Part shown: positions 7,320 through 14,368 of the stretch, one piece after another | Layout of the letters: every line of letters begins with the position of its first letter | How positions within the stretch are numbered: the stretch's first letter is position 1 | From: B4-G1 sp964393895 | GTDB lineage: Bacteria > Chloroflexota > Anaerolineae > B4-G1 | Direction: 5' to 3' | Length of the DNA: 18,565 nt | Assembly (NCBI GenBank): GCA_964393895.1 | Contig: CAYMWP010000097.1 | Span: 1-18,565, forward strand | Notes under the pieces: model-generated | Told to the model about the DNA's origin: nothing | The model's database searches: none | What the model saw: the letters and a program-made list of their open reading frames with translations, nothing else | Position numbers and translations under genes: made by a program

Positions 7320-8195
7320 TCACAGCCGGGGCAGAACGATGGATTGCTGAGCCTGGTACTTGCCCTTCTTGTCGGCGTAGGAGGTTTCACATTCCTCGTC
7401 CCCCTCAAAGAAGAGTACCTGAGCGATGCCCTCGTTGGCGTATATCTTGGCCGGCAGGGGGGTGGTATTGCTGATCTCTAGTGTGACGTAACCTTCCCAC
7501 TCTGGCTCAAAGGGAGTCACATTCACGATAATGCCACAGCGGGCATACGAGCTTTTTCCAACGCAGATGGTCAACGTGCTGCGCGGGATGCGAAAGTACT
7601 CTACCGTCCGGCCCAACGCAAAAGAATTGGGGGGAATGACACACACCTCGCCTTTGAAATCAGCAAAAGAGGCGGCGTCGAAATTCTTGGGATCCACCAC
7701 GATGGACTTGCTGGACTTTAACTCGGCCAGTGCGCGAGAAGCGGCGTCGCGGCGGCGCGTCAGGTACGGCCACACCTGTGAAAGAATATACTGCACATCG
7801 GCCCCCTTGCTCACCACCAACTCGCTCTGCCCATCATCCGGCTCCCGCAACCAACCAGTGCCAAAAGTGGCCTGCAGTCCCTCCAACATCCGGTGGTCGT
7901 CGCCAGCGATGGTGAGGGCCAGGCTCGGTTTTCCATCTGTCTCCGAGGCAACGTAGCCAATCCGCCCTCGTGCGTCGAGCACGCCGGCCACGTAAGCACA
8001 TTGCACGTCCGAGAGTTTTGAGGCCGTGATCTCTGGCTGGAAAATCTTGAACTCGTCGGCCACGCGGATGTCATAGCCGTAGGACGAGAGTCCGTAGGAT
8101 ATGACCCCGTCGCGCACCTGCCCGTCCACGAACGGCTCGATCATGCGATGTTCAGACGCCATTTGGCGAATCCAACGATCAGGTTTTAGTCCCAT
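7320..8195 (-). CDS. dcd: dCTP deaminase with an internal LAGLIDADG-like domain
   Basis: A 291-residue protein. Residues 1-52 (MGLKPDRWIR, SYGLSSYGYDIRVADEFKIF) and about 164-291 (VDPKNF, CVIPPNSFALGRTVEYFRIP, GKSSYARCGIIVNVTPFEPE, TLEISNTTPLPAKIYANEG) are a complete Dcd, which deaminates dCTP to dUTP for dTMP synthesis as a trimer. Key residues Ser216, Arg219 and Glu240 are present. Ordinary Dcd proteins join these parts directly and are about 180-195 residues long. Here about 110 residues (53-163) intervene, starting near QCAYVAGVLDARGRIGY, which resembles a LAGLIDADG helix. The frame is open throughout, with no intein splice residues. I chose the ATG at 8195, preceded by GGGAGG, over a TTG at 8249. 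The gene follows argS after 85 nt. Confidence 0.92.
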   Translation of the reverse strand: MGLKPDRWIRQMASEHRMIEPFVDGQVRDGVISYGLSSYGYDIRVADEFKIFQPEITASKLSDVQCAYVAGVLDARGRIGYVASETDGKPSLALTIAGDDHRMLEGLQATFGTGWLREPDDGQSELVVSKGADVQYILSQVWPYLTRRRDAASRALAELKSSKSIVVDPKNFDAASFADFKGEVCVIPPNSFALGRTVEYFRIPRSTLTICVGKSSYARCGIIVNVTPFEPEWEGYVTLEISNTTPLPAKIYANEGIAQVLFFEGDEECETSYADKKGKYQAQQSIVLPRL

Positions 8196-8212
8196 AAGCC
8201 TCCCGAGAAGAT

Positions 8213-8281
8213 GCAAGAGGCAGGAGACAAGAGACGGGGGGCAAATCAAGTCCGCTTGTCACTTGCCCACTTGCCTCCTGC
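8213..8281. repeat. Inverted repeat in the argS-dcd gap
   Basis: Outer arms 8213-8222 and 8272-8281 pair over 10 bp with one wobble, and inner arms 8226-8231 and 8255-8260 (GACAAG/CTTGTC) pair perfectly. The block fills most of the gap between argS and dcd and overlaps the last bases of argS. It looks like a dispersed intergenic repeat that could form a hairpin in the mRNA. There is no T run, so I do not call a terminator. Confidence 0.45.
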
Positions 8282-9999
8282 TACATACGTTCCGGCGCGC
8301 TTACACCCAAAAGGTTCAACGTTCGCGCCAGCGTCAGGCGGGCCGCCCGCGTCAGCATCAGGCGCGCCTGGGTCCGTTCCGGCTCCTCCGGCGCGACGAC
8401 GTGGCAATCCCGGTAGAAGGCGCTAAAGACGGCGGCCAATTCCTGGGCATAAAATGTCAGGTGATGTGGGGCCAACTGCGTCGCCGCCAGCGCCACGATT
8501 TCCGGCAGTTCCAACATCTTGCGGATCAGCGCCAGCTCGCTCTCGTGGGTCAGTAGTGAGACGTCGCCCGCGGCCTCTGTATCCCACCCCAGGTCAACGG
8601 CGTGACGCAATATGCTGGCGATACGGGCGTGGGCGTACTGCACGTAAAAGACCGGGTTCTTGTCCGATTGCTCGACCGCCAGGTCCAGGTCAAAATCCAT
8701 CGTCGAGTCGACGGTGCAGGTGAGGAGCATAAAACGGATGGGGTCCGGGCCGACCTCGTCCAGCAGCTCGCGCAGCGTGACGAACTCGCCGGCCCGCTTC
8801 GACATGCGCACTTCCTCGCCGCCCCGCTTCAGGCTGACCAGTTGGTAGAGGATGATCACCACGCGCTCGGGATCAAGTCCCAACGCCCGCGCCGCCGCCT
8901 TCACGCGGGGCGCGTCCCCGTGATGGTCGGCTCCCCAGACATAGATCGCCTTATCGAAGCCGCGTTCGACCAGCTTGTCCCACACGTAGGCGACATCGGA
9001 GGCGAGGTAGGTGGGGCGCTCGTCCGGCTCCGGTATGACTCGCGGAGAGCGGATCAAGACGGCGTCCGCTTCCAGGTCAGGAGTAGTGAACCAGGTCGCA
9101 TCGTCCCGCTCGACGATGTGCCCCCCGTCTCGCAGCGCTTCCAGCATACGGTCGAACAGGCCAGATTCGTACAGGCTCTTTTCGTGGAACCAGGTGTCGA
9201 ACTCTACTCCCAGGTCGGCCAGGTCTCGGCGCATCTCGGCGAGGACGCGCGCTATACCCTCTCGCCCCAGAGCGCGCACGGCCTCGCGGCGAGGCAAATC
9301 GAGATACCGGTTGCCCTCCTCTCGAGCTATTTGGCGCCCCATCTCCACGACATAGTCGCCTCGATAGCCGTTCTCCGGGAAGGGCTCGTCCCGGCCGAGG
9401 GCCTGGGCATAGCGGGCATAGACGCTCTCGCCAAAGTGACGTATCTGGGAACCGGCGTCGTTGACATAGTATTCCCGTTCCACCTCAAAGCCGGCCGCCG
9501 CCAGCAGGCTGACCAGGGTGTCGCCGATGACGGCATTGCGGACCGAGCCGACGTGGAGCGGCCCGGTGGGGTTGGCGCTCACGAACTCGACCTGGTATCG
9601 CCGCCCACGGCCAATATCCAAGGCGCCAAAGCTCTCCCCGGCGTCCAAGATGGCCTCGACCTGAGCAGCCAGCCAGTCCACGTTCAGCGTGAGGTTGATG
9701 TAGCCGGGCCCGGCCACCTCTACCTGGCCCACGAACGGGGCCGGTGGGATGTGCTCGACCACTTGCATGGCTATCTGCCGTGGTGACATAGTCGCTGCGC
9801 TTCCCTTTACACCTGGCGGGTTGGCGGCTTTTGCCAGTTGCAGGCAGACGGGCGACGCATAGTCGCCGTGCTCGAGCTGGCGCGGCCGCTCCACGACGAC
9901 CGGCGGCGTCTCGAACTCGGGCAGAGCGCCCTTCTCCTGCGCGGCGTGCAGTCCCGCGACGATCAAGTTTGAAACCTGGTCACGAACAAGTTGTGCCAT
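8281..9999 (-). CDS. argS: Arginine--tRNA ligase
   Basis: About 572 residues, full length for ArgRS. The N-terminal additional domain reads HGDYASPVCLQLAK. The HIGH-type motif is in FVSANPTGPLHVGSVRNAVIGD near residues 140-160, followed by YYVNDAGSQI, YVWGADHHGD near 354-362, the KMSKS-type loop VRMSKRAGEFVTL near 398-410, FYVQYAHARI, and a C-terminal DALR anticodon-binding domain. It charges tRNA-Arg. Two ATG codons are adjacent (10002 and 9999). GGAGG abuts the first, so the second, three bases farther, is the better start. The Shine-Dalgarno begins right after the TAA of the upstream caspase gene, so the two are co-transcribed and probably translationally coupled. Confidence 0.96.
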   Translation of the reverse strand: MAQLVRDQVSNLIVAGLHAAQEKGALPEFETPPVVVERPRQLEHGDYASPVCLQLAKAANPPGVKGSAATMSPRQIAMQVVEHIPPAPFVGQVEVAGPGYINLTLNVDWLAAQVEAILDAGESFGALDIGRGRRYQVEFVSANPTGPLHVGSVRNAVIGDTLVSLLAAAGFEVEREYYVNDAGSQIRHFGESVYARYAQALGRDEPFPENGYRGDYVVEMGRQIAREEGNRYLDLPRREAVRALGREGIARVLAEMRRDLADLGVEFDTWFHEKSLYESGLFDRMLEALRDGGHIVERDDATWFTTPDLEADAVLIRSPRVIPEPDERPTYLASDVAYVWDKLVERGFDKAIYVWGADHHGDAPRVKAAARALGLDPERVVIILYQLVSLKRGGEEVRMSKRAGEFVTLRELLDEVGPDPIRFMLLTCTVDSTMDFDLDLAVEQSDKNPVFYVQYAHARIASILRHAVDLGWDTEAAGDVSLLTHESELALIRKMLELPEIVALAATQLAPHHLTFYAQELAAVFSAFYRDCHVVAPEEPERTQARLMLTRAARLTLARTLNLLGVSAPERM

Positions 10000-10007
10000 C
10001 ATCCTCC

Positions 10008-11084
10008 TTATCGAAAATCAGTCGGCGCCCCACACCGATTGCAAAACCTGGCTCCCGCCCTGAGCCGATGGCCGCATGAGGGGCAGGTTGTCATCTCTGT
10101 TCTGTTGTTCGCTTTCTCCCCGACTGTAATCTGCCCTCCACTGACGTTCCCGAACTGGATGACGGGTCCCTCTCCACCCACCGCTACCTGCCCGCTGACG
10201 TCTCCCGCTATGTTGATCTGCCCGTGTTGCTCGATGAGCGTCCACGCTCCTGGTTCTGGCTCGATCTCTGGCTCGACGGTGAAAGGCAATCCCTTGGGCT
10301 GGGTCTCTCCGCCGGCGTAGTGGGCCAGGACAAAGTTATCGGCCTGCTCAAAGTGGAGGACGGGGTGCTGTCGGTCTTTGGTGCGGCCCGGCACCATCTG
10401 GCGGGCGTGCAAGGCCAGGTCTGCCACGCGCACGTAGCCGTCTTTTTTCGAGACGCCCGCACCGCATAGCGATTCGATCAGCGCCAGGGTAAAGGCGCTG
10501 TAGGGCCTGCCGGCGTAGGACAGCTCATCCTCCTGCGAGGAGGCGACGAGCACCCGCCCGCTCCCCTCGGCCAGCAACCCCTGGGCCTCGGGCGGCAGGG
10601 GTGATTTTGCCATTTGCAGCCCCGGCGCTTTGGCTCCGCCATCGTATGGCGCGCCCACACCACCCGCGTGGCAGCAGTCGAGCAGCAACAGAAGCTTTTG
10701 GGCCGGGATGGCGCGCAGCCGGTCGGTGAACTCGGCCCCGCTGATGCAGGTCTGGTAGAGCCGGTTCAGGTCGTGGCCGTGGGGCAGCAGGTAGTAGAAC
10801 TCGCCAGTGGGAGAGGTGACCTGGTAGCCGTGGCCGGAAAAGTAGACGATGACGGTGAGTGGGTTAGAGGTTGGAGATTGGATACTGGAGAGGTCGTCGA
10901 GAGCCGCGAGGATAGCGGCGCGGGTAGCCTCTTCGCCGGTTAGTAAGTGAACCTGGTCGGGCGGGTAGGCGCAACGGGCCGGGTCTTGGAGGATCTTGGC
11001 TATGCCGATGGCGTCATCCACGGTGTTGGGCAGGTCGGCACCGACACCGACGACGAGGGCATGTCCTTGGTCAAAGGTGGTCAT
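10008..11084 (-). CDS. Caspase-like cysteine protease with RHIM-like motif and zinc ribbon
   Basis: A 358-residue peptidase of clan CD, family C14 type. The catalytic dyad is His85 in VYFSGHGYQ and Cys138 in LLLLDCCHAGG; VLVASSQEDELSYAG and YSAFTLALIESL complete the fold to about residue 255. After an acidic proline-rich link, residues 288-322 form two similar glycine-rich rungs (GDVSGQVAVG and GNVSGGQITVG) with a core VIQFGNV. A zinc ribbon with Cys334/337/348/351 ends the protein. The upstream ATPase carries the same kind of motif and ribbons, so the protease is probably its effector. The start is the ATG at 11084 with GGAGA upstream, 37 nt after the ATPase gene; a TTG at 11099 is less likely. 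Substrates are unknown, and family members usually prefer Arg/Lys or Asp at P1. Confidence 0.88.
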   Translation of the reverse strand: MTTFDQGHALVVGVGADLPNTVDDAIGIAKILQDPARCAYPPDQVHLLTGEEATRAAILAALDDLSSIQSPTSNPLTVIVYFSGHGYQVTSPTGEFYYLLPHGHDLNRLYQTCISGAEFTDRLRAIPAQKLLLLLDCCHAGGVGAPYDGGAKAPGLQMAKSPLPPEAQGLLAEGSGRVLVASSQEDELSYAGRPYSAFTLALIESLCGAGVSKKDGYVRVADLALHARQMVPGRTKDRQHPVLHFEQADNFVLAHYAGGETQPKGLPFTVEPEIEPEPGAWTLIEQHGQINIAGDVSGQVAVGGEGPVIQFGNVSGGQITVGEKANNRTEMTTCPSCGHRLRAGARFCNRCGAPTDFR

Positions 11085-11121
11085 GGTCTGTTTCTCCAAA
11101 AATTACTGCACTAGAAAGATT

Positions 11122-14100
11122 TTACTCGATGCATCCTGCTCTGATGTACAGCCTTCCGTCTATGCTTTCCCCCGAGTAATAGCTGCCTACCCAGATGTTG
11201 TATTCCCCGCCGGGAGGATACGGAATATCTACCCGCGGGTTTCCGTTGCCCAAGGAGTCGTCATCGCAATGCCACGTCCCGTACTCATCCCTTACGATCA
11301 GAGTGGTGTCTTTTCCTGCCGTGTTTGCTATGAAGTAGATACTCAGGTTATAGGTGGTTCCTGACCACTGGAGGCGAAAGTCTGGCGCACTCGTGGCGTA
11401 TCCTCTACACTCGCTGCCCAGGCCAAGGCCGCTTACATTGACGGGGCCGCCGCTAGTCATGTACACCGGATCCGGGTTTGGACACGGGCCTGTCATACTC
11501 AATGATCCGTAGTTGGGAGCAAGTGTGTGATCCAAGCCGCTGCTGGGAGACTCCGCACAGTCGGAGTCACAATTATAATGGTCTTCATTGCAGGGATACT
11601 CGCTATCACAGATCCCGTTTCCACATACGCAGCAGTCGGACATGCAAGTAGTTCCGTCTTCGCTGCAAGGGTAGTCCCTGTCACAGATTCCATCTCCACA
11701 CACGCATTGCGGCGTGGGTGTCGGTGATGGGATGAACGCCGTCGGTGATGGGGTGATCGGTGTTGGCGACGGGGTGACAGGTGTGGGCGCGGGGGGCGCA
11801 ACGTCGAAGGGACATTCCGTCCCGGCCACTTCGTCGCCATCCACGTCGTAGAGTACGGCCCAGAGCATGTGTCCCCCGGATTGCAGGTTCTCGAAAGCCC
11901 ATTCTATCTCCCACACCTCCCCCGGCGCCAGCCATATCTCCTCAAAGATCGTGTCGTCCAGCCATATCTCTACCCGGCCCTCGATGTTGGTCTCGACGAA
12001 GAGGATGGTATAGTCGTCGCGGTCGTATTCCCGGTAGCAGCCGTCGGCGAGTTCTAAGATGACCTGTGGCTCTTCCATCGGGACTTCCGGTGGAACCTCC
12101 GGCGGCGGCGGCGGGGCCTCTGTGGGCGGCGTGCGGGTGGGCGTGCGGGTGGGCGTGCGGGTGGGCGTGCGGGTTGCCGTTGGGGGCGGCGCCTCTGTGG
12201 CCGGCGGCTGCGTGGGCGTGGGCTGGAGGAGATTCCAGACCCCCCATCCGCCCAGCGCCAGGAGTGAGACGGTGACGAGGGCGATGGCTCCCTTGACCAG
12301 CGCCGGCACGCCGGTGGTCGTCGGTGGTTGGGGTGGTTTCTGGGGCGGCTTTTTGGGTGGGGCGGGCGGCGTCAGGAGCAGGCTCAAGTTGTGTTTGGTT
12401 ATCGCGGCCCCGGCCTTGTCGCCCAGCGCCTCCCGCAGGCGGAGGGCTTTGGTCAGGGCGGTGCGGGCGGCGGAGCTATCTCCCAGGCAGAGGGCGCGGG
12501 TGCCGAGCTGGTGCAGCGCCCAGGCTTGGGCGGCTTGTTCCCCCACCGCTTTGGCCGCCTGGAGTATCCAGCGCAGTACTTGTGCCCAGGCTGCCCAACG
12601 TCCGCCCAGAGCCAGTGCGCCCTCTATCGTCCGCCCCAGGCGCACGACCTCCGCCCAACGGTCGGCGCCGACTGCCCATTTTAACGTCTGTAGGATGGCG
12701 TCGGCCTCTTCCAGTAGACGATCGGGCGCTTGCTGTTGCCCTTCGGCCCACGTGGTTAAGTGGGCCAGCGCCCGCTCCCCCCATGGGGCCAGATCCCACT
12801 CTTGCTGCAACGTCTGGGCCAGATCTCCGGTCAGGCTGTAGCGGGGGCTGTGGGCTTGCGCCAGGCCGCGCCGGAGCAGCATTTGGGATGCAGGCCCGAC
12901 GTCGGTTAGGCCCGTTATGGCGCCCAGGTGTTCGGCAGGGAGGGATGCCCCTTTGAGCAAGGCCAGCACCGCCAGAATCTGCCGCTCCGGTTTTGAGAGC
13001 GCGTCTAGTACCTGGGTCGTCAGCGCCTCGACGGGCGAGGGGGTTATCGTCTGGTGAGCCACCTGGGTCAGCGACAGGCCCTTCTCCCGCGCCAGCGCCG
13101 CCGCCTGGATGAGGTGTAGGGGATGGCATTTCAGGGCGGTGCAGAGGGCGCGGGCGGCGGGCCGTTCCTGGGGGGTCAAGGAGCGGCCCAGTCGGCGTTC
13201 CACCAACGTCAGCGCGTCTTTGGGCGGCAGGCCGCCCAGCTCCATGGCCTGATCTTTTTCCCACAGGCGGCGCTCCGGCGAGCCGAGCATAAAGGCACAG
13301 GCCGGCGCGACGTCCAACAACGCTTCCACCTCGTCCCGCTCCAGTTCTACGTCGTCCAGCAGGATGAGCGCCCGTTTACCCTGTAGAGCGTGTCGTAGCT
13401 CGGCTTCGGTGGGCTTGAAGGGGACGTCGCTTTCATAGAAGGCGTCGTAAAGGGATTGCAGGAGATCTTTCAGGGGCTGGCCGCGGGCCGAGAGGTAGAC
13501 TATCCCATCGGGGAGGGAGGCGGCGTTGGGGTGGTGGGCCAGGTAGCGCAGGAGGGCGGTCTTGCCCACTCCTTCCTGGCCGTGGAACTCGACGGGGGCG
13601 GGCGCTTGGAAAGCAGCAGTGGCAGCGGCGCTCTCCGTCTCTCGATCCAGCAGGCCGGGGAATGGGCGGGGCAGCAGGGCAACGGGAGTGGGACGCGGCC
13701 GGGGCTTGGGTTTTTCCTCCGGCATAGAGACGTTGACCACGCCGCCGTGCACGTCTCCGATCTGGATGATGTTGTTGCCGATGGCGATCTGGCCGCTGAC
13801 GCCGCCCTTGATGTGTACCTCTACGTCTTCAAGGGGGATGGGAGGAGCAGGCTCGGCGGCAAGGGGCTGGCCGCAGCGTGGGCAGAAGCGGCCTTTCGGC
13901 TTGATGGCGGCTCCACAGGAGGGGCAGGTGGTGGCAGACGGCGTGGGCGCGGGTGGAGCGGCCGGCATAGCCTGCCCACACTTGTTACAGAAGCGGGCGC
14001 CCGGTCTGACGGCTGCCCCACAGGCCGGGCAGGAGGCGACGGAAGGTGATGGAGGCGCAGGCGGAGCGGTACGCAGTGGTTGCCCGCACTGCCGGCAGAA

Positions 14101-14145
14101 GCGAACGCCGGAGCGGTTCTCAAAGCCGCATTTGAGGCATTTCAT
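11122..14145 (-). CDS. Transmembrane NLR-like (STAND/NB-ARC) ATPase with zinc ribbons and ectodomain
   Basis: A 1007-residue multidomain protein. Order: three zinc ribbons (residues 3-23, 39-59, 74-94); a glycine-rich motif with IIQIGDV (108-140); a STAND ATPase with Walker A GQEGVGKT (189-196) and Walker B RALILLDD (258-265); a helix-turn-helix region near 384-430; TPR-like helices near 540-590; one transmembrane segment near 616-638; a PTRTP linker; an Ig-like domain (about 695-782); a PTPSP linker; two Cys-rich CGDGIC/CGNGIC modules (814-863); and a C-terminal PPC-like beta domain (about 870-1007). The N-terminus is predicted to be cytoplasmic and residues 640-1007 outside. I chose the ATG at 14145, with GAGGTG upstream; the frame extends to 14322 but only through repeat DNA. 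It is first in a cluster with the caspase. Confidence 0.85.
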   Translation of the reverse strand: MKCLKCGFENRSGVRFCRQCGQPLRTAPPAPPSPSVASCPACGAAVRPGARFCNKCGQAMPAAPPAPTPSATTCPSCGAAIKPKGRFCPRCGQPLAAEPAPPIPLEDVEVHIKGGVSGQIAIGNNIIQIGDVHGGVVNVSMPEEKPKPRPRPTPVALLPRPFPGLLDRETESAAATAAFQAPAPVEFHGQEGVGKTALLRYLAHHPNAASLPDGIVYLSARGQPLKDLLQSLYDAFYESDVPFKPTEAELRHALQGKRALILLDDVELERDEVEALLDVAPACAFMLGSPERRLWEKDQAMELGGLPPKDALTLVERRLGRSLTPQERPAARALCTALKCHPLHLIQAAALAREKGLSLTQVAHQTITPSPVEALTTQVLDALSKPERQILAVLALLKGASLPAEHLGAITGLTDVGPASQMLLRRGLAQAHSPRYSLTGDLAQTLQQEWDLAPWGERALAHLTTWAEGQQQAPDRLLEEADAILQTLKWAVGADRWAEVVRLGRTIEGALALGGRWAAWAQVLRWILQAAKAVGEQAAQAWALHQLGTRALCLGDSSAARTALTKALRLREALGDKAGAAITKHNLSLLLTPPAPPKKPPQKPPQPPTTTGVPALVKGAIALVTVSLLALGGWGVWNLLQPTPTQPPATEAPPPTATRTPTRTPTRTPTRTPPTEAPPPPPEVPPEVPMEEPQVILELADGCYREYDRDDYTILFVETNIEGRVEIWLDDTIFEEIWLAPGEVWEIEWAFENLQSGGHMLWAVLYDVDGDEVAGTECPFDVAPPAPTPVTPSPTPITPSPTAFIPSPTPTPQCVCGDGICDRDYPCSEDGTTCMSDCCVCGNGICDSEYPCNEDHYNCDSDCAESPSSGLDHTLAPNYGSLSMTGPCPNPDPVYMTSGGPVNVSGLGLGSECRGYATSAPDFRLQWSGTTYNLSIYFIANTAGKDTTLIVRDEYGTWHCDDDSLGNGNPRVDIPYPPGGEYNIWVGSYYSGESIDGRLYIRAGCIE
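12128..12175. repeat. Four tandem 12-bp units coding a TRTP linker
   Basis: Four consecutive 12-bp copies of GGCGTGCGGGTG, the last differing at one base, encode the Thr-Arg-Thr-Pro repeat just outside the membrane in the ATPase ectodomain stalk. Near-identity of the units suggests recent slippage, so copy number may vary between strains. Confidence 0.85.
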
Positions 14146-14170
14146 CGTACACCTCACTGGCTGGCTGGTG

Positions 14171-14237
14171 AGAAACCAGGTTTTTCTGTAAGCGAAGGCG
14201 CTTCTGCTTCGCCCAAAGCGACAAAAACCTGGTTTCT
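14171..14237. repeat. 15-bp perfect inverted repeat upstream of the ATPase gene
   Basis: Arms 14171-14185 (AGAAACCAGGTTTTT) and 14223-14237 are exact inverted copies with a 37-nt spacer. The spacer holds a second inverted repeat, GCGAAG (14192-14197) with CTTCGC (14207-14212). It sits in the untranslated leader between the promoter and the ATG of the NLR-like ATPase and looks like a small dispersed or MITE-like repeat. In RNA it would form a cruciform-like double hairpin. The remaining leader holds nothing I can name. Confidence 0.7.
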
Positions 14238-14324
14238 TTCCCCAAATCTTTGAGAAGATACATTCCGCCCCTACACCCTTTCTCAGGCTGCTCGACCGCT
14301 GTCCCAATGCGCCGCGTGACAATT

Positions 14325-14354
14325 ATTATACCATCAAAGTTGCCTCTCGGCCAA
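14325..14354 (-). promoter_or_regulatory. Promoter of the NLR-like ATPase / caspase cluster
   Basis: On the minus strand: -35 TTGGCC (14354-14349), an 18-nt spacer and a perfect -10 TATAAT (14330-14325). It begins about 15 bp after the stop of the ECF ATPase gene. This suggests the cluster is transcribed apart from the transporter, with a leader of about 175 nt. Confidence 0.6.
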
Positions 14355-14368
14355 GTGTTCCAACAGGC

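Noticed and set aside
7707..8039. Insert in dcd as an intein
   Set aside because: There is no Cys/Ser at the first position, no His-Asn-Cys/Ser/Thr end and no splicing-block motifs; the insert is also too short for a full splicing intein with an endonuclease.
8602..9786. Plus-strand open frame (394 codons) opposite argS
   Set aside because: Antisense shadow of ArgRS, whose signature motifs are all intact on the minus strand.
12128..12175. Tandem 12-bp units as a CRISPR array
   Set aside because: The units are contiguous with no spacers and encode a TRTP linker within a long gene.
14146..14322. N-terminal extension of the NLR-like ATPase to an upstream start
   Set aside because: The extra 59 residues are encoded by the inverted repeat and the promoter -10 region. 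The ATG at 14145 has a ribosome-binding site and begins the first zinc ribbon.
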